Shown here one piece after another: positions 12,059-26,914 of a DNA stretch of 64,000 nucleotides. A model generated the notes under the pieces. It saw only the letters and a program-made list of their open reading frames with translations, was not told the origin of the DNA and did no database searches. Position 1 is the stretch's first letter, and each line of letters starts with the position of its first letter. The position numbers and the translations under genes were made by a program. Location of the stretch: contig NC_085869.1 of assembly GCF_034702125.1 (NCBI RefSeq), positions 15,486,544 to 15,550,543 of the forward strand, written 5' to 3'. This DNA is from Engraulis encrasicolus (taxonomy: Eukaryota; Chordata; Actinopteri; Clupeiformes; Engraulidae).

Positions 12059-12412
12059 GAGTGTAGACAGACACACCATCTGAACACACACTCCAACCGG
12101 CACCTCTGATTAAAGGCAAACAACATTGCCAAACAACACAAGCCTGGCACAAGCCAAGCAAAAAGAACCCCCGAAAAACAACAGAGAGAAGTCACCACGG
12201 AGCGATATTAGAGGCCACAGCACTTATGCCTAATAAGCTCAAACAGTCAGTCTGAGTCAATGGGCACCGGTGGCCAGCAGCATCAATTCAGCTGTCTGCT
12301 ACTCAAAGGCGGAACAATTGCACACAGGGCCCCAGGACAAGACACTTGTAGAGCTCCCCCCCATACGGCCTGCCAAGGGTCACAATAGGGCCCCTAGCAT
12401 GAATACGGGAGG

Positions 12413-12673
12413 TAGGGATGTAAATAAAATCGAAATGTATCGATGTATCGGAAGTATCGGCCGACGAGAATCGAAAAGAATCGAATCGCTGGCCCCTGTG
12501 CAATGCCCTAGCTCCATAACACAATAGTAGTGGAAAGTAATGAGAAAAAATCGAATCGAACCGAATCGCATCGCATCGTGGGGAATTCTTAAGTATCGAA
12601 AAAAAATCGAATCCCTGATTTAAGAAGTCGATACCGTATCGTATCGTCATGAAGGCTGTGATTTACACCCCTA
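12413..12673 (-). mobile_element. hAT MITE, family A, copy 2 (inverted)
   Basis: The ends are TAGGGATGTAAAT and ATTTACACCCCTA, with an 8-bp target duplication ACGGGAGG at 12405-12412 and 12674-12681. It is the same family as 4856-5154 in opposite orientation and lacks the internal 45-base duplication. It lies in sestd1 intron 2, so the two copies flank exons 3 and 4 as an inverted pair. Confidence 0.9.
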
Positions 12674-12681
12674 ACGGGAGG

Positions 12682-13079
12682 GCCCTGGGCCAAGGGGCAA
12701 ATGCCCTGCTCGCCCTCCCTGTAGCTCTGCCTCTGCTCCTACTCAACAGAACCAGTGGCTAGTAGCATCAATTCAGCTGTCTCCTACTCAACAGAATTAG
12801 CCAGCTCAATATAAACAGAACAGAACACAGGGATCCCTGGTGGAGAGCAATCTGTCAGAGCCATTCAAAGAACGAAGAGCGAAGCCAAAAAGTCTTTCAG
12901 AGGGCCAGTGAGATCAATAGAGCCATATTTTAATGTCACTCGGATTCAAGTCTCAGAGCGCAGCCCCCGTGCTCCATTTGTTAATACAATCGAAAGGGAG
13001 GTCCGGAATGGGGTCTGTGTGTGTGTGTGTGTAGGAGAGAGAAAGAGAAAGACAAATGTGACAGGAGTTCATTTGCTAG
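12682..13079. other. sestd1 intron 2, nothing recognised
   Basis: The phrase AGCATCAATTCAGCTGTCT occurs here (about 12763) and also at about 12279, so the MITE appears to sit inside a local duplication. A short (TG)n lies at 13014-13032. Confidence 0.4.
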
Positions 13080-13084
13080 CCTAC

Positions 13085-13150
13085 ATTATAGAGTAGAGTA
13101 GCTTTAGAGTAGAGTAACTTTATTGATCCCCAGGGGGAAATTCATTTATG
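13085..13150 (-). mobile_element. LINE 3' tail fragment
   Basis: AGTAACTTTATTGATCCCC followed by AGGGGGAAATTCA is the reverse of a 3' end widespread among fish LINEs. Only this tail is present. Confidence 0.5.
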
Positions 13151-13524
13151 TAAAATGAAGTGATGCATTTTAATTTGAACAGGATCTGATGGACAGTGTC
13201 ATATGGGGAAACTACGACATCAAGTGCTGTGGTCAAGCAAAGTGTATTTTACTGCAACGACAACAATGTGCCCTAACCTGGGCATGGCAAGGTGCTAGAG
13301 CTTCATCCAAGAATTCTTCTACACGGTGGCATATGGGAGAAAGTTCACCAAGCACTGTGCCCATCAACAAAAATACGAAAGGCCAAAAATCCCCGACATG
13401 TCCCATTTGAAATTGGGCAATAAGGATGTAAACCTGAATGGGTCTGGGGGTTAGAAGCTGTAGAAATGTGAGCAAAAGCACAGTCAGCTCTGGGGACATG
13501 TTGCGAAACACTAGCTCTGCGTAT

Positions 13525-13754
13525 GCCAACCTGGGGATGCGAAGGAGCTGGTCCAATACAGTTATACTGTACTGTGACTTATGGGACACTTCAAACGAAA
13601 ACTTTGCCAACCTGGGGGTGCCATGGAGGTGGTCCAATACAGATTTACTGTAGGCTTACTGTGACTTATGGGAGACGGGATGCCATGGAGGTAGTCCAGT
13701 ACAGATATACTGTACTGTGACTTATGGGACACTTCAATGGGAAAAGGTTCTAAC
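13525..13754. repeat. Junction-spanning array after sestd1 exon 2
   Basis: Units of about 70-85 bases carry copies of the end of exon 2 and its donor, followed by TATACTGTACTGTGACTTAT and GGGACACTTCAA. Exon-end copies lie at 13525-13561, 13606-13642 and 13676-13704, beside the real one at 13755-13782. On the minus strand the first two keep CCCCAG followed by GTTGGC, that is, a potential donor; the third has lost it. Confidence 0.85.
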
Positions 13755-13863
13755 CTGGGGATGCCAAGAAGGTAGTCCAGAGTGGCACTCAGCTCTTCCA
13801 TGCTGGTCTGCTCGGTGCAGAGCGGGATGGTGAGGATGAGGCCACTGCGCCGGTCCTTGCCTC
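13755..13863 (-). CDS. sestd1: sestd1 coding exon 2 (SEC14 domain)
   Basis: This 109-bp exon encodes about residues 19-55 of SESTD1, translating as GKDRRSGLILTIPLCTEQTS followed by MEELSATLDYLLGIP. It forms the first strand of the SEC14/CRAL-TRIO-like domain and matches the family almost residue for residue. On the minus strand the acceptor is TTTTTCCAG and the donor GTTAGA. Entry phase 1 (split Gly) and exit phase 2 (split Ser) fit exons 1 and 3. The polypyrimidine tract before it is an expanded CT repeat region (13866-14640), and its 3' end is the founder unit of a tandem array in the next intron. Confidence 0.95.
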
Positions 13864-13865
13864 CT

Positions 13866-16016
<2,151 letters not shown>

Positions 16017-16071
16017 CTGACAAGAAGGCCAATTTCTTCTTGAGAATTGGAAGTATAGTTGTGGCTTCCAT
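16017..16071 (-). CDS. sestd1: sestd1 coding exon 1 with start codon
   Basis: This exon carries the start codon (minus strand, 16071-16069) and encodes MEATTILPILKKKLAFLS plus the first base of a glycine codon, the N terminus of SESTD1. The start has a strong context (A at -3, G at +4). The exon ends in the donor GTAAAT and in phase 1, as exon 2 requires. The 5' UTR part continues upstream; plausible acceptors on the minus strand are near 16099 (TTTCAG) and 16119 (CTTACAG), so at least one non-coding exon should lie further right. Together the four exons give 123 continuous codons without a stop. Confidence 0.92.
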
Positions 16072-16129
16072 GCTGGAGGTGGTCATTGTGTTGCAAGATC
16101 TGAAACTGAAGACAGACAGCTGTAAGTTC

Positions 16130-17689
16130 TAACTCTTCATTATGGCCTGAAAATGCATGTTATGCTACTTCTTAAATTCCTTACAGATCAAAACACTAGC
16201 ACTTCTCATCTACAACAACTGCAACTACTACTTCTATCACGACAACATACACCATCAACAATGGCAGTTATTTTTTAAATGCCCATTTAAACACAAACCC
16301 CAAGTCTGAAAATAAACTTGTAGAGGAACTGGGAGGTGGAATAGAACATTATGTTTTTGACTTAACTTAGCATTTGCTCTGCAGTCTACGCCTTTAAAGT
16401 CAGGACCAGTGAGCAAGACCATAAACACTACAGCTGTACAGAGTAACATTTTGCCAGGGGAATAATTCTGTGTAAATGATTCAGTGGATGTGAACTCGAA
16501 GGCCTACATTAGCACAGTGATGAATCATTATCTACACCATCTATAAAGGACGATCCTATATACCCATACTCGTCTCTATATGCATTTACATTGGTGACAC
16601 ATGTAGCTTTCGACAATAGTTGAAATCATACAGACCTCCTTTCATAGTATCTTGTTCCTTGCCCACTTATTCTTTCAGCCTCCACATAAACATCACGGTT
16701 CTTTCAAACTCATGACCTTTATTCACTATTTCTGTATCTCACCAAAAGCAATTGCTAGGAATAGTCAGAGAGTGGGACCTATTTCCAGGTTGCCACACTG
16801 TCATCATGTCAAGTTTATTGACAGACACGCAGGCAAGTTTGCTGAACACACACAAGCACAGTCATTACAACACGCCCACAACAGCAGTGTCACCTACCCT
16901 CAGTTTGTTGGAAATGAGAGGAAAATCTCTGCTTTTTGTCTTCACACGTATCTTTCCTTTGCCATGTTCTGCAACAAAAGCAAGCCAAGAAAGACAAGTT
17001 TTAGAAAAGAACACAAGACACGCTGACAGAAATGTTGTGTTATCTCTGTGTGTAGTTGAAGTCGTGCACAAAAAGAGGATAAGCCATCAAAGCCGCAGAA
17101 GTTGATCGACGTTGATGAGAATCAAGCCAAACTCAATCTGTAGAGTTGGTGATTATGGAAAGGGGGGTGGGGGCACTCTGAAATGCGCAGTACGGTGATT
17201 TATTAATCATGGGGGAAGAAGACAGTTCCAGTTAAACTGCTTAGGGTTAAAAAGAAATGCTCGGGTAAGCATTCAATAGTCAGTCACCTAGGCTGCATTT
17301 AGATCCTTCTTGCCTTACATTACTTGGTCATATCAATCTCATTCTGTATGTTGAAAGAAGTGGGGGAGAAGACTGGAAAAATACTTCATGGGTTTTCATG
17401 GAACATACATCAGCAATAAGTATTGCCCGTTTGGACAGCATGGACGAAGATGCTAGGATTATCCATAGTTATTAAAAACTGTCTCAAAAGCAACCGACCA
17501 CTGAACTGCCCAAAATTACACATAAGCTGACCCACTGGGATGGAACATCCCTTCAAATCAAACTTTTCCATGGCTATGCTGTAACACACTAAGCAAGCAG
17601 TCTCAATTCTCAACCAGCATTTAGTTGGGTTTATAAACAAGAGTGGTACAACATTTCATTTCAATATTTCTCATTCCTACTCTACTCTC
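16130..17689. other. sestd1 5' region intron, nothing recognised
   Basis: Unique-looking sequence with no clear repeat. I find no coding exon on either strand. Confidence 0.4.
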
Positions 17690-18760
17690 CCACCTAAACT
17701 GCTAGGACAGCCGAGCCGAGTTGCGCTGTCTGACGTGGTCTTGAATGAACGCGCCACCACTTCCGGTATCATAATATCAATTGCCATAATAATTATGAGG
17801 AAACTGCGACTTATCATTGTGTATCTTAAACCCATTTTCACTAGGTATGATTGGTTTGACGGCATAACTTTAACACCAATTACAAGGACAACGTAAATTC
17901 CTGACAGTGCCAATGTAGCAGCACCATAACGTTATCGTTTCATACCTAACTCAGCACCATCCCTAAATTTAACCTGGATGACATGTCTATCTTCTGTGCG
18001 TTCTGTCACTTTCAAGGTGAACAGTCAGAATGGCAGAGGTGGACACAGAATGCAAAATAAAAATAGTCATCAAGCAAACGCTGCTAAGCGTTAATGATGT
18101 CTTTGTTGGGCTACTTTTCAAGGAGAGGCTACTCCCCATAACACATTGGGTGCTTTGCTGCTCCATGATTTAGGCTACAAACCATGCGGATTAGACTTGA
18201 TTTTATGAATGACCACGAACGTCAGCGACATTTGACTATTCTCTGGGCAGCATGCAGAGTTCACCGATAATTCCGTGAGCTAGCGTGTAAGGTTAGCTGG
18301 CGAAGCCAACTGGAAAACTGTTGTTCCTGCCTGGATTCATTGGATCCCTGGCCACAAAACAAAGCCTGCACACGGATCGCCAACCACCTCAACGGCCTAC
18401 AAAAATAAACGCATTTAACCACAATTATAGGACACAACATAGGACGTCTTCCACGTCGACATCATGAGACAAGACTAAAACAGAGAGTTGAAATAATAAG
18501 CCTTACCCATTCACGTATGAATACAGCCAGCAGCACGCGGTTTTCCACTACAACTAACCTCTGTATGCTACAGTAGCATCAGCTAGCATGAGCGTCACAC
18601 ACAGCAAGAGAGGCAGAATGTTACGCTTTTGCAGTGAGTCGACACAATGACCTATTTCTTTGAAGCAAGTGCTGGCAGCATGCTGTTTCTCACTAAAGGA
18701 AATGTTATAGCGCGAATGTAACAAAGCCGTCACCTCGTACAAATGCTGCCACTCTTTTAG
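17690..18760 (-). promoter_or_regulatory. Candidate sestd1 5' flank / first non-coding exon
   Basis: This block is free of recognised repeats and somewhat richer in CpG than its surroundings. On the minus strand a good splice donor, TGAATGG followed by GTAAGG, lies at 18506-18507. It could end a non-coding first exon covering part of 18507-18740. No TATA box or initiator stands out. The placement rests only on position upstream of the start-codon exon and on the donor match. Confidence 0.25.
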
Positions 18761-19216
18761 ATGAGGGTATTGGATGTTGGTTGACTTTGCGTCTTGCAGC
18801 TGTGCATTTACAGTTGGGATAAGAGTTGAATGGATCCTTAGATATCCTACCGAGATTGCAGCACAAACAGTAATCCCAAGCTGTATTCTTCAGGTCACTT
18901 CTTTCAAAAGGCTACCAAATCCCAACAGTGATGAACCAAAGCTATTACCGATAGGGAATTCACGTCAGATAAGTTGCTCACAATGCAATTGTTTTGTTTT
19001 GAGTGGGCTGGATCAGGACACCGTAGCCACTCCCAAGTGAGTAGAAAAACTACTGAGCAAAGGAACAGTTGCCCAAGTGGGTGGTGGCCTGGCTGCCTGT
19101 CTGACTGGGACCGTTGGGGTCTGCCCACTGCCCAGTGGTCAGACAGCCCATTAGTCCGACAGCCCATAAGTCAGACAATACGCCATAGAGGAGCACGTTC
19201 AGAGAAAGACAGACCT
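18761..19216. other. Intergenic, short repeated phrases
   Basis: Around 19137-19180 a phrase close to GTCAGACAGCCCAT recurs three times (GGTCAGACAGCCC, GTCCGACAGCCC, GTCAGACAATACG). Nothing else is recognised. Confidence 0.4.
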
Positions 19217-20410
19217 AGTATAGTCAGTCAATCTAGCTCAAAAATGGCCCAAACCCGCCGGGACGATTTGCAATAGTTGGCCTAATGGTTCCTACTTTTA
19301 AGGTGATCCTTAAACCCCCTTGTATCACATATTAAACATCTACAGCTTCATATTTAGTGGAACATACTTTTTTTCGTGGTCAAAGTTGGCAGATTTCCCA
19401 TTCATTTCTCCATAGGGAGAGAATATAGGAAATAAAAGGTTAATAGGGTAACATTTTAAACTATGACATATTCATTTGAAATTTTCACATTCAGGCAAAC
19501 AATTTTTGTATTGTAAGTTTTCTGAAATAGGCCTATGATGAAATACGCAAATGAGGTCATGTGATCAAATACCAAGCATAAAACAAATTGCAATAGTAAT
19601 GGTTCATATATTACATTGATCCTTCAACCCCTCTGCATCACATATTAAAAATCTACTTTCATCAATTCAGTGGAACATACCTTTCCCAAGGTCAAAAGTA
19701 TCCAATTTTACCCACTGAATGGCAAAATGCATTGGAAATCTGCTAGGCTACTTCTGATCTTCAAAAAAGTATAGTGGGGTCGTATGCATGTACATTTTTT
19801 CTCAGTCATTTCAAATTGGTGTTAAAGTTTGGTTTTCACTTCCAAGTTGAAGTTTAGGGTCTATCGAACAATTTGGGTTCGAGTGTCAAACACACAGATA
19901 ACAAAATGGCCTGCGGGGGGCGCTCTAAAATATATAAACTGCTATAACTTTTGATTAGTTTAACCAAATTTAACATATGAGGTATGTATGGATTCAGCAT
20001 TAAGAGGAGGAGCTGGTGAGCTAAGTATTTGGTTACCGGATTAAAGACACACTATGTCATAAACACATGATTAGCCCATGGACAGCAAAATTCAGGGTTT
20101 TTTTAAGATAAAGGGTGGGAATGCCCTCCAAGTTGCAATGAAACATCATTTATTGTTACAAGTTATTGTAAATAAAGCCTGGGATATCATTCAACTTGAT
20201 TTGTTCAGAATATCCCTGACGCACAAAGATACCTAGGATACCTATACGCAAATATGGCTGCATAAAGCCTATGTGATATTTAGGACCCAACTTGCAACTT
20301 TGAGTTTATGAATTTAGGATCATGAGTATCAACTTTTTTCAATCAAGCCATATTCTATTCACACATAAAATCACAAAAAATGTTATATCTGGAAGAAAAT
20401 AAATCAATAT

Positions 20411-20460
20411 TAATAATAATAATAATAATAATACATAATAATACATAATAATAATAATAA
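20411..20460. repeat. (AAT)n microsatellite
   Basis: AAT triplets with two ACATAATAAT interruptions. The matching tract on the other arm is (ATT)n at 23868-23923. Confidence 0.9.
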
Positions 20461-20507
20461 GACTGCATTTCCGGAGAGACAATGCTATTAGTATGTTTGT
20501 GGCTTAT

Positions 20508-20945
<438 letters not shown>

Positions 20946-21962
20946 GCGTGCGTGTATGGAGATGCTTCAGGTGCATGGGGGCCGCTAGGGGGGGAAAAGT
21001 GGTACAGATTCTAAGGGCCCAAGCACTGATAGGGGCCCTTAAGGGGGCCCACGCACTGAGAGGGGGCCCAAAATTCGAATCTTTCATGGGGCCCAGCATT
21101 TCTGGCAGCGCCCCTGTTCAGGTGCCTTTCAGCAATGGGTGGGTAGGAGGTAAGGGTGGGATTCGAACCTGCAACCCTCTGACAGACCAACACCCTACCC
21201 AGTAGGCCACTGGCACTTACTGTACACACTTACTGTATACAGTGGCCACAGCACCATATTAGCAGAGATTCTTTAAGTATATTGTATACATGTTCTTATC
21301 TACTCTCTCTGGTTTGGCAGTCAATACCTGAGTAATAGGTGCAGCCTTATTTCTACGCTGTCATATCTCCAAAAGTTTTGCAAGTTGACAGATGGTATTG
21401 ACACACAAATGGCAAAACCTGCTCTTCATGTCAAAGATGAGATCACTTTTCTAGGCCAAATGGTTCAGTCAAAAAATGGACATATTCAGGCCTATGCGCT
21501 GAGCTGTTCACACATTTTTTTGTAAGTGAATGGGGTCACATCATAGGGATTTTAAAACTGCTCTCTCTGAAACATTTTTAAGAGTTGGCTTATGATCTTC
21601 ACACCGTTTGTATTCAGAGCCAAGACCTCTCTGACAATGCATTTACCTAGTTAAAAAACCCAGGACAGGTCATCTCTCACTCTAACTGCCACAGTTTGTG
21701 ACATCATCATCTTCACGAATCTTCACTAATGAATGGCGATTCCCATAGGGCGAGGTGAATGGAAAAATGTAGAATAATAATAAACTGTTGATGAACTATT
21801 AGTATGCTTTCCCGCAAGCATACTAAATAAACTGTTGTAGAGCAATTATGCTTGCTGGGGGCAAGCAGAGGCCTTTGGCAAGCATACTAAATAACACTAT
21901 AGGACTATTTCATACATGATAGACACAATCATCTGCTGTTATGAGGACATCTCTGTCACCCC

Positions 21963-22247
21963 TTGAACTGTCCATTTGATACCAGCGTAGTTGACAGGAA
22001 TGAAAACCGTTCTTATTATCTGCATTTGCCAGAAATGCCTGCCAATCTGGTAACAAATGAACAGTTCCCAGATTTGGACTACACTACCAAAGATTCAGTT
22101 GCCAACGATGTTTTCCAACTAGAGGTGAAGTGCAGCTATACTAGTACTTGTACAAATAGACCTGCCAGATGTCGGTGCAAGTGCATGAAGGCAGAGTTAA
22201 AGTGCACACGTCTGTACAAGTGCACATGCAAAAAGACTGACCACTGA
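21963..22247 (+). pseudogene. Cys-rich frame, transposon remnant?
   Basis: A 94-codon open frame of ordinary amino-acid composition ends in a run of paired cysteines (C-x5-C-x6-C-x-C-x-C-x7-C-x5-C-x-C). This recalls the Cys-rich C-terminal tails of some transposon-encoded proteins and CXC-type metal-binding motifs. I do not recognise the family. It sits inside the 5.8-kb inverted-repeat structure, just left of another transposon, and no upstream domain is joined to it. A stretch with GCAAGCATACTAAATA motifs (21810-21900) lies just before it. It is most likely the end of a decayed transposon gene. Confidence 0.3.
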
Positions 22248-22363
22248 CTGTGTTTACATCTGTTCTCTGTCATATTTATTGTAGAGTGGAGTATTGGAAT
22301 AAATGTTAGCCCTATGGTCTTCAGTTTTGCTTTTTGAATGCAGGAAAAAATGATGTTCCCCAT

Positions 22364-23843
22364 TAGCCTAGCGAGCCAGACCCGTACAGCAAAAAGCTGT
22401 ACAGGGGTCTAGGGGAGCTGGGAGAGAGTGTGGGCGGGATAAACGGTTGCTTCAGCACTCAACGTCACGCAATAGGATGGTGGAACAACCAATCCCCACA
22501 CACTTCTGTGTAACGTCACAGCTGTCTTTCACAACGTACACGCGACACACGCCCCTCTGTAGGTGCAGCGGCAACTTCGAGCCGTCGTAGCAGTGAATTC
22601 GTGTGATGACCACAGCCACAAACAAGTTTCCTAATAAATCGTGTTTTCACTTATACAGTTCAAAAATGCATCGTTTTCAACCACATGGCCCTCCTTGATC
22701 AATCAGCGAAATGTCGAGCAATGTTGGGCTTGTTAAATGGTTATATTTATGATTGTTGTCAACATGGCATGTTCGGTGTTAGCTAGCTAGCTGTATACCC
22801 ATAACTAATACATGGCTAGCCGCTAGCTCGGTAGACTAGGTGTCATTCCCATCTGCGACTTACAGACTTTCAAAGCTCCCAAATGTCTCGTTTTTAATGA
22901 CATGGATCTTATTAGAATTTGGGGCAGGCATGTTATACAAGGCTGGATACCTTGCTCTGTTACTGACGACAGGTTAGCTAGCCACTAGCGAGGGCCTCTT
23001 TGTAGGTGAAGCGGCAACTTCCAGCCGTCGTAGCAGTGAAAGCGTGTGATGACCACAGCCACAAACAAGTTTCCTAATAAATCGTGTTTTCACTTATACA
23101 GTTCAAAAATGCCTCGTTTTCAACCACATGGCCCTCTTTGATCAATCAGCGAAATGTCGAGCAATTTGGGGCTTGTTAAATGGTTATATTTATGATTGTT
23201 GTCAACATGGCATGTTCGGTGTTAGCTAGCTAGCTGTATACCCATAACTTTCCCTGATTGTCGCTCCCAACGCAGGACGCTCCCCGGTCAGCTCGCTCCC
23301 ACTAGCCAGACTATCGATCCCATCTATTTAGTAAGCTACTCAAAGACTTTCAAAGCTCCCAAATGTCTCGTTTTTAATGTCATGTGTCTTATTAGAAATT
23401 GGGGCCGCAATTTCATTCTACACCTACAGTAGTGGTCTGATAATAGCGTGTGACTATCTGGTTCTGTAAAATGCTCAACTTAGCTTACCGAGCTAGTTTA
23501 AAACATCGAATGATCAAATGGTAATGTGTTGAGATATATTTGTGTCTGATAAGTTCATGGTGTATTATTACATCAATCCATGTCAGCCACGAAATGTATT
23601 ATCATCCAGGCTTTTTAAATTAAGTAGAAAAGTAAAGTAAGTAAGTAAACACTTTCGTACTGTATGTAGCACGGACGGACACCATGCTTCTTCTTAAAGT
23701 TTCCTGTTTACAAGGTAGCCCGGCCCCCCTCGCGATTTGATTGGCCCTGTCATCGGATAACTTTCAGCCTCGCAAAACGACCGGGGTCCGCTAGACTAGA
23801 AATTCAATTTGCGGTCGCTAGGGGCGTCTAGATTTCTAGGCTA
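22364..23843. mobile_element. 1.48-kb non-coding DNA transposon
   Basis: The ends TAGCCTAG and CTAGGCTA are inverted, and the flanks GTTCCCCAT (22355-22363 and 23844-23852) are identical, giving an 8- or 9-bp target duplication. Near the ends are CGAGCCAGACCC on the left and GCGTCTAGATTTCTAGGC on the right. Inside, a block is present twice: 22559-22800 recurs at 23002-23243 (offset 443), and 22864-22923 recurs at about 23344-23403. The coding part, if any, is lost. hAT or a related cut-and-paste class is likely from the duplication length. Confidence 0.8.
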
Positions 23844-23890
23844 GTTCCCCATAATATGTATCATCATCATCATTAATATTATTATTATTA

Positions 23891-23922
<32 letters not shown>

Positions 23923-25065
23923 GATTTACTTTTTTCCATATAAAGTTTTTAAGTTGTGAATAAAATGATGGCTTGATTGAAAAAAAGCTAGTACTCATGA
24001 TCCTAAATTCACAAACTCAAAGTTGCAAGTTGCGTGCTAAATATCACATAGGGTTTATGCAGCCATATTTGTGTATAGGTATCCCAAGTATCTGTGTGCT
24101 TCAGGGATATTCTGAACAAATCAAGTTAGGTGATAACCCAGGCTTTATTTACAATAACTTGTAACAATAAATCATGTTTCATTGCAACTTTTGAGGGCAT
24201 TTCCACCCTTTATCTTGAAAAAGACCAGATTTAGCTGTCCATTGGCTAAAAGTGTGTTAATTACATCGTATGTCTTTAATCTGGTAACCAAATACTTAGC
24301 TCATCGATTTCCCCTCTTCATGCTGAATCCATACATACATCATATGTCAAATTTGGTTAAACTAATCAAATGTTACAGCAGTTTATATATTTTAGAGCGC
24401 CCCCGGCAGACCATTTTGTTATCTGTGTGTTTGACACTCGAACTCATATTGTTCTACAGACCCTAAACTTCAACTTGGAAGTGAAAACCAAACTTTAACA
24501 CAAATTTGAAATGACTGAGCCTAATACGACCCCACTAGTAGGCCTATGTTCCACTAAAGTGATGAAGGTAGATTTTTCATATGTGATGTAGGGTGGATTA
24601 AATATTAATAAAAAGTGTAAATCATTACTTTTGCAATTTGTTTTATGTTTTGCCTGTTGTTGCATAATTTATCACATATTTAAGTAGATGTGATCTCATT
24701 TGCATATTTAATCATCATATTTCAAACAACTTGCAATACAAAAAATCTTTGTCTTTGCTTGAGTAAATTACTGTGAAAGTTTCAATTTGATATCTTTTTG
24801 TTTAGCCTATTCCCCAGGTATATCCCATAGTGTCTCCCTATGGGAAAATGAATGGGAAATCTCCAACTTTGACCTTGAAAAAAAGTATGTTCCACTAAAT
24901 ATGAAGCTGTAGACTTTTAATATGTTATTTAGACATACCTAGGGATTACAAAAAACATGGAATGATTACTATTGCCATTTGTCCCGGGTCAAACGCTAGA
25001 TTGACTGGCCTACTATGGATTAGCCTACCGGTATTTAACTTAACGAAACTTATCTCGTGGGTTGA

Positions 25066-25120
25066 CATTACATTACATTGCATTTGGCAGACGCTTTATA
25101 ACCAAAGCGACTTTCAAATC
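25066..25120 (+). repeat. Fish ATTACATTACAT repeat, fragment
   Basis: GACATTACATTACATTGCA followed by TTTGGCAGACGC and CCAAAGCGACTTTC is the 5' part of the same family as 11080-11262. Confidence 0.7.
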
Positions 25121-25275
25121 ATAGCCAGCGTCACATTATATCAAATGGACGATTTTTAAACAATCGCATACATCCTGGATGAGAAGTTCCAAAACTAGGC
25201 CTAACAAATACGGCTACCCTCTCCCAAGGGCTGCTGTGTGTAGCCTAGTTGTTCTATGTTTGTTGTAGGCCTGTC

Positions 25276-25446
<171 letters not shown>

Positions 25447-25732
25447 AGGGCCACTGACAGCTTTGACTGGGCCCAGGACAAAATCATCTGAAAGCCCCAC
25501 CAATCCAATATATAAGACCCTAGACTCAAGATTCAAGAATTTATTGTCATTGTCAAAAAGGCAACGAAATTGTGTTTGGGGTACAATACTTAGTAGCAGC
25601 AGGTTTTCAAGTAAAGTGCAATAAGAGGTAAAAGTGACACCAGTGCTTGACCCCCCCAGTGCAGCAGAGATTAAGTGCATAATACTCAACACCCCCCCCC
25701 CCCCTCTCTCCCTCTCTCTCTCAGACGCACAC

Positions 25733-25764
25733 ACACAAACACACACACACACACACACGCACAC

Positions 25765-25848
<84 letters not shown>
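25733..25848. repeat. (CA)n in LINE 3' UTR
   Basis: CA units with three CACGCA interruptions, next to C-run and CT tracts at 25690-25723. Confidence 0.95.
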
Positions 25849-25850
<2 letters not shown>

Positions 25851-25984
25851 AAATGTCCGAAGGATAGATGGATAACATTTAGACAGTAATGTTCCTCAGC
25901 AGTCCTGCAAATTCAAATGTCTAATGGCCTGGTGGTAAACGCTGTTGGCCAGTCTTTTAGTGCGGCTCTGAAGGGACATGTAGC

Positions 25985-26907
25985 CTACCTTCTACCTGAG
26001 GGTAGCCGTTGGAACAAATGATAGGCAGGATGGTGGCTGTCGCGCAGGATGTTCTGCACTCTCCGTAGACAGCGTGTGGTGTAGATGGTACTAATCTCCG
26101 GGAGAGGCATTCCAGTGATTTTCCCTGCTGTTTTCACCACACGCTGGAGTGCCTGCTGATCTGCTTTGGAGGAGCTGGAGAACCACACTAGGAACCCATA
26201 GGTCAGAACACTGCTGATGGCACAGTTGTAAAAGTTCACCAGCAGTGGTCTGGGGATGTGGTAGCTCCTCAGCTTCCTCAGGTAGAAAAGGCGCTGCTGG
26301 GCCTTCCCAACAGCAGAGGCGATGTGAGTGACCCAGGACAGGTCCTGCGCCAGGGTCACTCCCAGAAATTTAAAAGTACTGACTCTCTCCACCACCTCTG
26401 ACCCGATGGAGAGGGGTTTGTGATGCTTCGGCTGTTTCTTCCTAAAGTCCAAAATCATTTCCTTGGTCTTTTTGGTGTCAAGAGCAAGGTTGTTGCTGTC
26501 ACACCATGAGGCCAGATGTTGCACCTCTGCCCTGTAATCCCTCTCGTCGCTGTTGGTGATGAGGCCCAGGACGGTGGTGTCGTCCACTAACTTGACGATC
26601 AGATTGGAGGGAGAGGAGGCAGAGCAGTCATGTGTGAACAGGGTGTAAAGCAGAGGGCTTAACACGCACCCCTGGGGCGCGCCGGTGTTAATGGACAGAG
26701 TGGAGGAGATGTTGTTGCCCACTCTGACCCTCGGAGTACGGTTGATGAGAAAATCCACAGTCCAGTTGCACAGGGTGGTGTTGAGACCCAGTTGGTGGAG
26801 TTTATGGCGGAGTTTGTAGGGCCGGATGGTGTTGAATGCTGAACTGTAGTCCACAAAGAGGAGGCGAGCGTAGGTGTTTTTGTGCTCCAGATATTCCAGC
26901 AGTGTGT
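25985..26907 (-). pseudogene. LINE reverse transcriptase, C-terminal part
   Basis: An open frame of about 300 codons reads through the palm and thumb of a jockey/CR1/L2-type reverse transcriptase. Motif A is FVDYSSAFNTI, motif B is GAPQGCVLSPLLYTLF and motif C is KLVDDTTVLG, with the second catalytic aspartate pair intact. The C-terminal end includes VERVSTFKFLGV and LRRVQNILRDSHHPAYHLF. The frame breaks at about 25985, just before a short remaining tail. The endonuclease and finger regions are absent through 5' truncation, so it cannot make an active enzyme. The frame is well preserved, suggesting a fairly young insertion. Confidence 0.85.
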
Positions 26908-26914
26908 GACCCTA

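Larger units (their letters stand above)
25523..26907 (-). mobile_element. 5'-truncated CR1/L2-type LINE
   Basis: The minus strand encodes the C-terminal half of a non-LTR reverse transcriptase and ends in a 3' UTR finishing with TTTGACAATGACAATAAA and TTCTTGAATC. The 3' UTR holds a (CA)n array (25733-25848) and a poly-C run (25690-25704). The 7-mer GACCCTA occurs at both ends (25516-25522 and 26908-26914) and may be the target duplication. The flanks match the two halves of another dispersed repeat, seen complete at 51225-51330 in reverse, so the LINE sits inside that repeat. Confidence 0.8.
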
